Of a DNA stretch of 64,000 nucleotides, positions 17,047-25,170 are shown piece after piece. The notes under the pieces were generated by a model that saw only the letters and a list, made by a program, of their open reading frames with translations, was not told the origin of the DNA and made no database searches. A program made the translations under genes and the position numbers. Source of the stretch: JBHOQX01 sp042408595 (GTDB lineage Bacteria; Chloroflexota; Chloroflexia; Chloroflexales; Roseiflexaceae). The stretch spans positions 62,001 to 126,000 of the forward strand of contig JBHOQX010000131.1 in NCBI GenBank assembly GCA_042408595.1. The letters run 5' to 3'. Numbering within the stretch: position 1 is the first letter of the stretch; each line of letters starts with the position of its first letter.

Positions 17047-18801
17047 CTAGGCCCCGATCTCCGCCCGAAGCCGCCCGAGGTCCACATCCACATCCGAGAA
17101 CTCGCGCTGCAGGTCGGTCAGCAGAGCCTGCTGCGAGCGGATGAAGCGTGTGTACGGGCCGAGCGCCTCGCGCACACGGGCGATCATCTGGTCGAGCTCA
17201 GCGTCGAACTGGCGCTGCATTGTACCGCTCAGTTGCTCACGCATTGCCACGATCTTGTCGCGGAACTGATTCTTGAGCTGGCGGCGCTTGTTCGGGATGA
17301 CATACAGCCCGCCGATCGCGATCACGCCGGCCGCCAGCACGCCGGTGATGTCCAGCGCCAGCGTCGGCAGCGTGGCCGCCAGCAGCGCGCCGATCCCCAC
17401 CGCCCCGATCTCGGTCAGCGCCGTCGCCGCCAGCGCGCCGCGCACATCCTCGACCATCTGCTCCGCCTCGACCTTCTGGTCGTAGTTGGCGACGACCTTC
17501 TGCGACTGGCGTAGCACCGACTCAAGCAGCGCGCCGCGATTGTACTCGAACGAGCCGCCGACATCGCCGATCAGGCCGTGGCCATGCTCGGGGATGCGAT
17601 TGCGCTGCAGGTAATCCATGATCGCCTGCCAGAGGCGCAGGTTCTTTTCAATCATCCAGTCGATCAACTGGTGCAGCCGCTGCTCGATCTGCTGCGGCAC
17701 ATCCGCCACAACTTCTTCCTCGAACGCCGCCTTCACCTCGTCCGTCCGGCGCAGGTTCCAGATGTTGCCGAGCCGGATCGTCTCATCGAAGAACCGCATC
17801 CCGCGCAGCTCGAATTCGTTCAGCACATTGTCTACGCCCGACAGATGGTACTCGAAATCGTGCATCAGGTCGTCGCCGAACAGGTCGAGCTGGCGGTCGA
17901 TGTTCTCCAGCGTCGTCACATCCTGCTGGAGCGTCTGCAGGCGCGCCTCGACCGCGCCGAGGTACTTGTCGGTGAGCCGCTGTGCCACCCCGATCGGGTT
18001 GAGCAGCTTGAGGCGCACGCGCTCCGCTTCGTCCAGCCGTTCGACGACGTAGCGCTCGAAGGCCTCGAAGCCGCTGGCCTCCCACGCCGCGCCGTCCGCC
18101 CCCGCCATGCGCGCCCGCTGCGCCAGCCGCGCCGAGACGGCGAACACCTCCGGCGTGAACCCCAGCAGGTCACGCACGTTCTCCTTGATGAACGCGATCA
18201 CCTGCGCCTGCTCGTCGGGGCTCAGCAGGTCGACCTTGTTCAGCACGAACAGGACTTTCTTGCCCCATTCCCGGATGGCCTCCAGAAAGGCCCGCTCGCT
18301 TTCGGTGAACGGCCGGTCCGCCGAGGTGACGAACAGCACCAGGTCGGCCCGCGGGATGAACTCGCGCGTCAGCTCTTCGTGGCGGCGGATGATCGCGTTC
18401 GTGCCGGGCGTGTCCACCACCACGATCTGGCGCAGGATGTCGGCGGGGAAGGCGCGTTCGAGCAGGAATTCCTCGCGCAGGTATTCGCGCGGCTCCGGCC
18501 CGTAGCGCAGCAGCGTGATCCGGTCGGTCGTCGGCGTCACCCCCTCGGGCAGCACCCGATCGCCGAGCAGGGCGTTGATAAAGCTCGACTTGCCGGAGTT
18601 GAACTCGCCGGCGACCACCAGCAGAAAGAGCTCTTCGAGATGCGCGATCGTCTCGTTGAGCGTGCGCAAATCGCCAGGGGCAACATCCCCGCCGAAGCGG
18701 CGCAGCGTCTCGCGCAGCCGCTCGAGCACGCCGCGCTCGCGCTCGAGCAGCTCCGCCTGGCGCTCGGTCAGCACTTTCCGTTGGCTTAGAAGTCCGAACA
18801 C
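17047..18801 (-). CDS. Bacterial dynamin-like GTPase
   Basis: A 584-residue large GTPase of the dynamin superfamily. The P-loop GEFNSGKSS has Lys71, switch motifs follow in TPTTDRIT and DTPGTNA, and the base-specificity motif is NKVD. A long helical stalk comes next, then a hydrophobic pair near residues 470-520 (ALLAATLPTLALDITGVLAA, then AIGGLYVIP), like the membrane paddle of bacterial dynamin-like proteins, and a final helical region ending in DVDVDLGRL. Such proteins remodel or repair the cytoplasmic membrane. The GTG at 18801 is preceded by GAGG; the open frame extends further upstream without support. It is divergent from the P1 peptidase. Confidence 0.85.
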   Translation of the reverse strand: MFGLLSQRKVLTERQAELLERERGVLERLRETLRRFGGDVAPGDLRTLNETIAHLEELFLLVVAGEFNSGKSSFINALLGDRVLPEGVTPTTDRITLLRYGPEPREYLREEFLLERAFPADILRQIVVVDTPGTNAIIRRHEELTREFIPRADLVLFVTSADRPFTESERAFLEAIREWGKKVLFVLNKVDLLSPDEQAQVIAFIKENVRDLLGFTPEVFAVSARLAQRARMAGADGAAWEASGFEAFERYVVERLDEAERVRLKLLNPIGVAQRLTDKYLGAVEARLQTLQQDVTTLENIDRQLDLFGDDLMHDFEYHLSGVDNVLNEFELRGMRFFDETIRLGNIWNLRRTDEVKAAFEEEVVADVPQQIEQRLHQLIDWMIEKNLRLWQAIMDYLQRNRIPEHGHGLIGDVGGSFEYNRGALLESVLRQSQKVVANYDQKVEAEQMVEDVRGALAATALTEIGAVGIGALLAATLPTLALDITGVLAAGVIAIGGLYVIPNKRRQLKNQFRDKIVAMREQLSGTMQRQFDAELDQMIARVREALGPYTRFIRSQQALLTDLQREFSDVDVDLGRLRAEIGA

Positions 18802-18954
18802 ACACGCCTCGTTTCGATCATTGCGCGCCGGGCGGCGCAGGTGTACCCTATCAAAAAGTGTACCGTGAAGGTAGGCGGCGCGCAAGCGCATCCCGCCGGC
18901 AGCGTGGACGGTCACCCTATCGGTTCGTTGTTAGGAACATCTCGGAGGCACGCC

Positions 18955-19944
18955 ATGGCGGGCTCGCTCACATCGGTTCCCGGCGTCGCCGTCGGCCACG
19001 CCCATGACTTGGAGGCGCTCACCGGCTGCACCGTCGTGCTGCTGCCGCCCGGCGCCACCGTTGGAGTGGATGTGCGCGGCGGCGCGCCGGCCACCCGCGA
19101 GACCGACCTGCTCCGCCCAACCGCCATGGTGCCGCACGTGGACGCGATCTGCCTCTGCGGCGGCAGCGCCTTCGGGCTGGACGCAGCCGGCGGTGTGATG
19201 CGCTGGCTCCGGGCCCAGGGGCGCGGCTTCGAGGCCGGAGTCGCCCGCGTGCCGATCGTCCCGGCGGCGGCGATCTTCGACCTCGGCATCGGCCGGGCCG
19301 ATCGCTGGCCGGACGCCGCCACGGGCGAGGCCGCCTGCCGCGCCGCCTCGACCGACCCCGTCGCGGAGGGATGCGTCGGGGCAGGGGCCGGCGCGACGGT
19401 CGGCAAGCTGCTCGGCCCCGCCGCCGCGATGAAGAGCGGCCTCGGCTCCAGCGCGCTGCTACTGCCCGACGGCACGACCGTCGCCGCGTTGGCGGTGACC
19501 AACGCCCTCGGTGATGTCTACCGCGACGGCACACACGCGATCATCGCCGGAGCGCGGCGGCCCGATGGAGGCTTCGCCGGGCCGGCGGCGCTCGGGTCCG
19601 GCCGGCTGCCTGGGCCGGGCGAGCATACCACCCTGGCCGTCGTCGTGACGGACGCCGCGCTCGACAAGGCCGGCTGCCAGAAGCTGGCCGAGATGGCTCA
19701 GGACGCCCTCGCCCGCACCATCCGCCCCGTCCATACCCCCTTCGACGGCGACATCGTCTTCGCCGCGGCGACCGGGGCGCGCCCCACGCCCGGCCTGCTG
19801 CGCCTCGGGGCCGCCGCCGCCGACGCGCTCGCCGCGGCGATCGAGCGCAGCGTCCTGTTGGCGACGTCGCTCGGCGGCCTGCCGGCGTGCGGGGAGAGGG
19901 CGAGCTACGCCGGCCATGTTCCACACCCCGCGAACAAGCACTGA
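18955..19944 (+). CDS. P1-family N-terminal-nucleophile peptidase (DmpA/BapA-like)
   Basis: A 329-residue member of peptidase family S58/P1, whose members are L-aminopeptidases/D-esterases or amidases and mature by self-cleavage before a Ser or Thr nucleophile. The family features TGCTVVLLPPGATVGVDVRG, CLCGGSAFGLDAAGGV and GLGSSALLLPDGTTVAALAV are present. The nucleophile region reads GEHTTLAVVVTDA, making Thr225 the likely nucleophile. The residue just before it is His224, where characterised relatives have Gly or Asn. GGAGG at 18943-18947 supports the ATG. Cytosolic, no signal peptide. Substrate unknown. It converges with amylosucrase. Confidence 0.85.
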   Translation: MAGSLTSVPGVAVGHAHDLEALTGCTVVLLPPGATVGVDVRGGAPATRETDLLRPTAMVPHVDAICLCGGSAFGLDAAGGVMRWLRAQGRGFEAGVARVPIVPAAAIFDLGIGRADRWPDAATGEAACRAASTDPVAEGCVGAGAGATVGKLLGPAAAMKSGLGSSALLLPDGTTVAALAVTNALGDVYRDGTHAIIAGARRPDGGFAGPAALGSGRLPGPGEHTTLAVVVTDAALDKAGCQKLAEMAQDALARTIRPVHTPFDGDIVFAAATGARPTPGLLRLGAAAADALAAAIERSVLLATSLGGLPACGERASYAGHVPHPANKH

Positions 19945-20001
19945 ATCGGCACGATCTCCCACCCATCCCTGGCATCTTGGCGATCCACTCCGGCACAAGC
20001 A

Positions 20002-21957
20002 TCACGCGGGCGCGGGCGTCAGCCAGACGAACTGGTACGGCTCGAGCGTCAGCGGCGCATCCGCCGTGCGCAGCTCGTCGCTGATCAGGTCGCGGAAGCG
20101 GTAGCCGGGGCCGTAGACCCGCAGCCGGTTGGCGTCCATCGCCTGCGGCCGCTCCGAGACATTCGCCACGACCAGCACCCGCTGGCCGCCGTGGTCGCGG
20201 GCGTAGCCGAACAGGTGCGGGTTGCCGGCGTCGATCAGATCCATTGCCCCATTCCACAGGGCCGGCTGCGCCTTGCGCAGCGCGATCAGCCGGCGCACCC
20301 CGGCGAACACCCGCCCCTCGATCGTCGTCGGGTCACCCCGGCGGGCCAGCCGCGCCTCGTCCAGCCGCGGCCGGTGAATCCAGCGGCTGTCATCCGCCTC
20401 GGCGGGGTTCAGGGCATAGCTGTAATCGTTCAAGGTGCCCAGCTCATCGCCTAGATAGATCAGCGGGATGCCGCCGATGCTCATGATGATGCTATGGAGC
20501 AGCAGGATGCGGCGCAGCGCCAGCTCGACCCCCTGCGGGTCGCTGGCCTGCAGCGCCGCCTCCAGCCCCGCGAGCGAGGCCAGCGTCCCGCTGACCCGCG
20601 CGTCGCCGGTCGTCGGGTTCTCCTGAAACGGCACGCCGCGGGCGAACGAACCGTCGAAGCGTCCGTGGTAGAAGTCGTTCAGAAAACGGCGGTGCCAGAA
20701 GGGGTCGATGCCGAGTGAGCGCGCCTCGTCGTCGTCGAACGTCCAGCCGATGTCGTCGTGCGAGCGCAAGTAGTTGAGCCAGGCGCAACCCGGCGGCAGG
20801 CGGAAATGCTGCTGCAGCGACAGATGCAGCAGCCGCGTCTCGCGCGTCGCCAGCGACTCCCACAGCAGCGCCATCAGCAGCGGATTGTAGGAAAGCTGGC
20901 ACTCTTCTGGACTGATGTAGCTGTTCACATCGCGCGGAGCAACGATCGCCTCCGAGAGGAACAGCAGCGACGGCGCGGCGATACGCGCGATCGCGTTGAA
21001 CGCCCGGATGATCGCGTGCGCCTGCGGCAGATTCTCACAGCTCGTGCCCATTTCCTTCCAGATGAACGCTACTGCGTCGAGCCGCAGCACCGACACGCCC
21101 AGGTTGGCGATGAACAGCATCTCCTCGGCCATCGCGCGGAAGACGGCCGGGTTGGCGTAGTTCAGGTCCCACTGGAAGCTATTGAACGTCGTCCAGACCC
21201 AGGCGCGCAGATCGTCGCGCCAGGTGAAGCTGCCGCGCCGCACCGTCGGGAAGATCTCGCGCAGCGTCCGCTGATACTGGTCGGGCAGCGTGCGGTCGGG
21301 AAAAAAATAGTAGAAGTCGACGTACTCCGGGTCGCCAGCCTGCGCCCGCCGTGCCCACTCGTGCTCGTCCGACGTGTGGTTGAAGACGAAGTCGAGCACC
21401 AGGCTGATACCGTGCGTCTGCAACTCTTCCGCCAGACGGCGCAGGTCGTCGGTTGTGCCAAGCGCCGGGTTGACCTCGCGGAAGCTGCTGACGGCGTAGC
21501 CGCCGTCGCTGTTGCCCTCCGGGCTGCGGAACAGCGGCATCAGGTGCAGCATGGTCAGACCAAGCTCGCGCAGGTATGGGATGCGCGCCCACACCCCGTC
21601 GAGCGTGCCAGCGAAGCGGTCCACATAGCCGACGCCGCCGGTCATCTCCTGCGACTGGAACCAGGACCGATCGGCCTCGCGTACAGCATCGAGCCGCTTC
21701 AGCCAGGCCGAACGCGCCAGCCAGGAGCGCCCCGCCGCCAAGAGGAGCTGTTCGAGATGGTAAAAGAAGTCGTAGCTCGCGCCGTAGAGGCCGTACAGCA
21801 GGCCGAACAACCGCTCCCACTCGCGCTGCAGGCGATCTTCGAAGGCGCCCAGCTCGGCGGGGTGGGCGGCCGCGGCGGTGAGCTCGGCCCGCACCCGCGG
21901 CCAGAGCCGTTGCAGCGAGAGCGCTGCCCGCCGGCGGACGAGATCGGCATCGGTCAT
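20002..21957 (-). CDS. Amylosucrase (GH13)
   Basis: A 651-residue glucansucrase-type GH13 enzyme that makes alpha-1,4-glucan from sucrose and releases fructose. An all-helical N-terminal domain specific to amylosucrases (FEDRLQREWERLFGLLYGLY) precedes the barrel. The catalytic residues are Asp294 (LRLDAVAF), Glu336 (FLSEAIV) and Asp401 (RSHDDIGW), at the same spacing as in the Neisseria enzyme. GNSDGGYAVSSF and FVFNHTSDEHEWA match family regions. No signal peptide, so intracellular. Length is normal. It lies downstream of an EamA transporter on the same strand and supports storage-glucan synthesis along with the MalZ-like gene at 58375. Confidence 0.93.
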   Translation of the reverse strand: MTDADLVRRRAALSLQRLWPRVRAELTAAAAHPAELGAFEDRLQREWERLFGLLYGLYGASYDFFYHLEQLLLAAGRSWLARSAWLKRLDAVREADRSWFQSQEMTGGVGYVDRFAGTLDGVWARIPYLRELGLTMLHLMPLFRSPEGNSDGGYAVSSFREVNPALGTTDDLRRLAEELQTHGISLVLDFVFNHTSDEHEWARRAQAGDPEYVDFYYFFPDRTLPDQYQRTLREIFPTVRRGSFTWRDDLRAWVWTTFNSFQWDLNYANPAVFRAMAEEMLFIANLGVSVLRLDAVAFIWKEMGTSCENLPQAHAIIRAFNAIARIAAPSLLFLSEAIVAPRDVNSYISPEECQLSYNPLLMALLWESLATRETRLLHLSLQQHFRLPPGCAWLNYLRSHDDIGWTFDDDEARSLGIDPFWHRRFLNDFYHGRFDGSFARGVPFQENPTTGDARVSGTLASLAGLEAALQASDPQGVELALRRILLLHSIIMSIGGIPLIYLGDELGTLNDYSYALNPAEADDSRWIHRPRLDEARLARRGDPTTIEGRVFAGVRRLIALRKAQPALWNGAMDLIDAGNPHLFGYARDHGGQRVLVVANVSERPQAMDANRLRVYGPGYRFRDLISDELRTADAPLTLEPYQFVWLTPAPA

Positions 21958-21980
21958 GGCGTTTCCTCACCAGACAACGG

Positions 21981-22010
21981 CGAACGACGGAGGACGAAGG
22001 ACGAAGACCG
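21981..22010. repeat. GACGGAGGACGAAGGACGAA tract
   Basis: Tandem-like GACGGAG/GACGAAG units upstream of amylosucrase. An ATGCATCATGCATCG palindromic stretch follows near 22055. Both belong to the dispersed intergenic short-repeat class. Confidence 0.45.
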
Positions 22011-22141
22011 GCTGTAGCTATGGCCACGAGGTTGGACACAGGGAAACGCGTTGCATGCATCATGCATCGCTCGTCCCTGAAACCATCATGCACGACGGAC
22101 CACGCACGACACACTCCGTGTAGCGTATCAGCGTGTCACCT

Positions 22142-23083
22142 TCATACCAGGGCCGCATCCGCCCGCTCCGCCGGGGGCGCCGGCTCGGCGCGCGCGGTGA
22201 CGACGATGCCGGCCAGCAGGACAACGAAGCCGAGCAGTTGCAGCGGACGGAACCACTCGCCGAAGAACAGCAGCGCCAGCGCCGCCGAGCCGATCGGCTC
22301 GCCCAGGATGACCACGGCAACCACCGTGGCCGGCAGGAAGCGCAGCGCCCAGTTGAACGAGGTATGGCCCAGCAGCTGCGGCCCGAGCGCCAGGCCGAGC
22401 AGCAGCAGGTAGGCCAGGGGCGGGTAGCCGGCGAACGGATTCGCGCCGCGGCCGGTGCGCAGGCTGCCGGCGGCAGCCAGCACGAGCAGCACGACCGCCG
22501 CCGTCGTGTACACCAGGAAGATGTACGGCAGCGTCGCCATCCGCTGGCGCAGGCCGCGCCCGATCAGGAAATAGCCGGAGCCGGCGATCGCGCCGAGCAG
22601 CGCCAGCCCGTTCCCCAGCGTCGCGTTCGGGCCGCCGCCCACGCCGTCGCTGTAGGCGATCAGCGCCGTGCCGCCGATCGTCGCCAGGATGCCCCACCAC
22701 GCCGTGGCAGGCAGGCGCTCGCGCAGCAGCAGCGCCGCGGCCAGCCCGACCCACAGCGGGTTCGTGCCGACCAGCGCGACCGACGACGCGACCGAGGTGT
22801 AGGCGAGCGATGAGATCCACGCGGCGAAGTGCACCGCTAGAAACGCCCCGGATGCCAGCGCCAGCAGCAGATCGCGGCGGCACAGCGCGTGCAGCGTCCG
22901 GCGGGAGAACAGCAGCGCCAGCGGCAGCAGGATGAGCGCCGCCAGCCCCAGCCGCCCCGCGGCGATCGTGAGCGAGGGCATGCCCAGCCCCTGCGCGAAA
23001 CGGATCATAATCGAGGACGTTGCAGCCATCAGAATACCGCCGGAGAGCACCAGGAAGGGAAGGGCGCGCGTAGGTTGGTGCAT
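22142..23083 (-). CDS. EamA/DMT-family transporter
   Basis: A 313-residue integral membrane protein with ten predicted helices in two EamA halves. Conserved features include ILMAATSSIMIRFAQGLGMP in helix 1, the half-end motif LRERLPATAWWG and, in the second half, NWALRFLPATVVAVVILGEP. This is the layout of drug/metabolite exporters of small metabolites; the substrate is unknown. The start at 23083 is the first Met of helix 1; upstream in-frame sequence runs through a repeat tract. The ribosome binding site is poor. It precedes amylosucrase by 184 bp on the same strand. Confidence 0.88.
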   Translation of the reverse strand: MHQPTRALPFLVLSGGILMAATSSIMIRFAQGLGMPSLTIAAGRLGLAALILLPLALLFSRRTLHALCRRDLLLALASGAFLAVHFAAWISSLAYTSVASSVALVGTNPLWVGLAAALLLRERLPATAWWGILATIGGTALIAYSDGVGGGPNATLGNGLALLGAIAGSGYFLIGRGLRQRMATLPYIFLVYTTAAVVLLVLAAAGSLRTGRGANPFAGYPPLAYLLLLGLALGPQLLGHTSFNWALRFLPATVVAVVILGEPIGSAALALLFFGEWFRPLQLLGFVVLLAGIVVTARAEPAPPAERADAALV

Positions 23084-23097
23084 AGGAACACCATTGC

Positions 23098-23135
23098 CGC
23101 AAGACAAAGAACGAAGAACGAACGGAGGCCATACG
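23098..23135. repeat. AAGAACGAAGAACGAACGGA tract
   Basis: Degenerate GAACGAA units upstream of the EamA transporter start, of the same style as the tracts at 11376 and 21981. Confidence 0.4.
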
Positions 23136-23322
23136 AACGATAGTTCGACCGTGACCGTGGCCCGGCGTGCGTTTGGCTTTCGCCCCCGGTCCACCCGCCA
23201 CCGTCCAGCCTCTGCCCCACGCGGACAATACCACGCGCGCCTGCGACCGTCAATCCCGCGGATCGCGCGTCACCGTCACCTCGCACGCCCTGCGCCGGTG
23301 AACGCACGAACGTGCTACAATG

Positions 23323-23331
23323 TCAGGATAG
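23323..23331 (+). promoter_or_regulatory. Extended -10 for the GT4 gene
   Basis: TGCTACAAT, an extended -10 element, 19 bp upstream of the ATG at 23351. No -35 match. GGAGG lies 5 bases before the start codon. Confidence 0.4.
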
Positions 23332-23350
23332 GTGTGCTGTCGGAGGTTGA

Positions 23351-24589
23351 ATGCGTGTCTTGATGCTCTCATGGGAATATCCGCCGCACGTGATCGGCGG
23401 GCTCGGCCGCCACGTCACCGAACTGGCCCGCGCGCTGCCCCGCACTGGGGCCGAGGTCCACGTGCTCACACCGCGACTGCGCGGCGGCCTGGCCGAAGAG
23501 CGGCCCGTGCCCGGTGTCGTCGTCCAGCGGATCGAGCCGCCGCGGCTGACGGACTCGGGCTATGTGCCGTTTGTCGAGGCGGCCAACGCGGTGATCGAGC
23601 AGGCCGCCCGCGCCGCACACGCTGGCGAGCGCCCGTTCGACCTGATCCACGCGCACGACTGGCTGATGGCGAAGGCTGCGACGGCGCTCAAGTATGCCTG
23701 GCGCGTCCCCCTCATTGCGACCATTCACGCGACCGAGCGCGGCCGCGGCCAGGGCAACCTTCTCAACCGCGGCCACTCCGATCAGATCGACGCGATCGAG
23801 TGGGGGCTGACCTACGAAGCCTGGCGGGTGATCGTCTGCTCGCGCTTCATGGCCGGGCAGGTGCAGGCGTTCTTTGAGACGCCGGCGGACAAGATCGACA
23901 TCGTGCCGAACGGTGTGCGCCTGCGGCGGCGGCCGTTCGCCTCCGCAGCGGAGCGCCAGGCGTTCCGTGCCCAATTCGTGCCACCGGGCGCGCCGCTGGT
24001 CTTTTCCGTCAGCCGGCTGGTGTATGAGAAGGGCGTGCAGGTGTTGATCGACGCCTGGCCGGCGACGCGGGCCGCCTTTCCCGGCGCACGCCTGCTGCTC
24101 GCTGGCGTGGGCGAGTACATGGACCCGCTCAAGCAGCGTGCCTGGGACCTCGGCCTCGGTCACGAGATCATCTTCGCCGGGCACATCAGCGAACACGAGA
24201 AGGACAAACTCTTCGCCGCCGCCGACCTGGCGGTCTTCCCCTCGCTCTACGAGCCGTTCGGGATCGTCGCGCTGGAGGCGATGGCCGCCGGCTGCCCGGT
24301 GATCGTAGCCGATACCGGCGGGCTGGCCGAGGTGGTGCGCCAGGGCGAGACCGGGCTGCGCGTCCCGCCGAACGACCCCGGCGCGCTGGCCGCCGGCATG
24401 ATCGCGACACTGCGCGAGCCGGCGCGCGCTCAGGCGTATGCGCGCGCCGCGCTGTCGGACGTGCGCGCCAACTACACCTGGCCGCGGATCGCTGCCGCGA
24501 CCGCCGCAGTCTACGCGCGTGCTCGCGCAGAGTGGAGCGCTACTGGCTGGGGCAAGGAGCTGGCGCAACATGAAACCGATCGATCCTGA
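23351..24589 (+). CDS. GT4-family glycosyltransferase
   Basis: A 412-residue retaining glycosyltransferase with two Rossmann domains. The N-terminal MLSWEYPPHVIGGLGRHV is typical of GlgA/GT4 enzymes that use nucleotide sugars, and the C-terminal donor site has LYEPFGIVALEAMAAGCPVI with the E-x7-E motif. FDLIHAHDWL and VPNGV also fit. It could be an alpha-glucan (glycogen) synthase-like enzyme or a lipid/cell-wall glycosyltransferase; sequence alone does not decide. The C-terminal end overlaps a duplicated sequence shared with the start of the next gene. Good ribosome binding site. Confidence 0.88.
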   Translation: MRVLMLSWEYPPHVIGGLGRHVTELARALPRTGAEVHVLTPRLRGGLAEERPVPGVVVQRIEPPRLTDSGYVPFVEAANAVIEQAARAAHAGERPFDLIHAHDWLMAKAATALKYAWRVPLIATIHATERGRGQGNLLNRGHSDQIDAIEWGLTYEAWRVIVCSRFMAGQVQAFFETPADKIDIVPNGVRLRRRPFASAAERQAFRAQFVPPGAPLVFSVSRLVYEKGVQVLIDAWPATRAAFPGARLLLAGVGEYMDPLKQRAWDLGLGHEIIFAGHISEHEKDKLFAAADLAVFPSLYEPFGIVALEAMAAGCPVIVADTGGLAEVVRQGETGLRVPPNDPGALAAGMIATLREPARAQAYARAALSDVRANYTWPRIAAATAAVYARARAEWSATGWGKELAQHETDRS

Positions 24590-24660
24590 TCGTCGTCGTT
24601 GAGTGTGGCGATGATGAGATTGGGGACAAGGAGCTGGCGCAACGTGAAACCGATCGACCC
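24554..24660 (+). repeat. Duplicated translation-initiation region
   Basis: Bases 24554-24586 and 24628-24660 are 33-bp direct copies differing at two positions. Each holds AAGGAG, a start codon (ATG in copy 1, GTG in copy 2) and the codons for KPIDP. Copy 1 overlaps the end of the GT4 gene; copy 2 starts the DUF983 gene. The spacing is 74 bp. The flanking TGGGG-CAAGGAG also matches, so the duplicated unit may be slightly longer. Confidence 0.85.
24570..24602 (+). other. Ten-codon mini-frame from the duplicated start site
   Basis: The ATG of duplication copy 1 opens a frame reading MKPIDPDRRR and then TGA. It overlaps the GT4 stop codon at 24587-24589 in another frame and has AAGGAG 10 bases upstream. 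It may act as a translated leader before the DUF983 gene or may simply be a by-product of the duplication. Confidence 0.35.
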
Positions 24661-25030
24661 GCCGTTCACACTCGTCGCCGCCGTGCGCGCCGTGTGGGAC
24701 GGCTTCCTGCTCGGCTGCCCGCGCTGTCGGCGCGGGCCCATGTTCGCCAGCGGCTTCACCATGCACCCGACTTGCCCTGCCTGCGCGCTGGCCTTTCAAC
24801 GCGCCTCTGGCGAAGAAGTCGGCGGCATGATGATCAACCTGGTCATCACGTCGTTAGTGGTGATCGCCGCGGGGAGCATCGCTGCCGGCTTCACGCGCCT
24901 GCCGATCTGGGTCATACTCCTCACGCTCGGCACGTTCGCCTGCCTCTTTCCGATAGCCTTTTACCGCGCCTCACGCGGCATCTGGGCCGCATTCCTCTAC
25001 GTGCTGCGGATCAACGACGAATCGGATTGA
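24644..25030 (+). CDS. DUF983 membrane protein
   Basis: A 128-residue protein of the DUF983 family. The N-terminal half carries a zinc-ribbon-like pair of Cys motifs, CPRCRRG and CPAC, around MFASGFTMHPT. Two membrane segments follow (residues about 62-82 and 86-105), then SRGIWAAFLYVLRI. DUF983 proteins are small membrane proteins of unknown function, often near cytochrome oxidase or cell-envelope genes. The GTG at 24644 is chosen because its AAGGAG and KPIDP context is a duplicate of an ATG start 74 bp upstream. Confidence 0.8.
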   Translation: MKPIDPPFTLVAAVRAVWDGFLLGCPRCRRGPMFASGFTMHPTCPACALAFQRASGEEVGGMMINLVITSLVVIAAGSIAAGFTRLPIWVILLTLGTFACLFPIAFYRASRGIWAAFLYVLRINDESD

Positions 25031-25170
25031 AAAGGCGGTTCCGTTCTGCTCATAAACCGCAATGCTTTGCCACGCCCGTAGTGGTTACAATGGCGCCAGG
25101 CGGTTCTTGCCGCCGGTTGTTCGCTCTGGTCCGCCCCTCGGCGCGCACCGATCGCCGGGGACACCTACTT

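Noticed and set aside
17047..18801. The dynamin-like gene as part of an antiviral defence island
   Set aside because: Its neighbours are housekeeping-type enzymes, and there is no companion nuclease, methylase or sensor gene.
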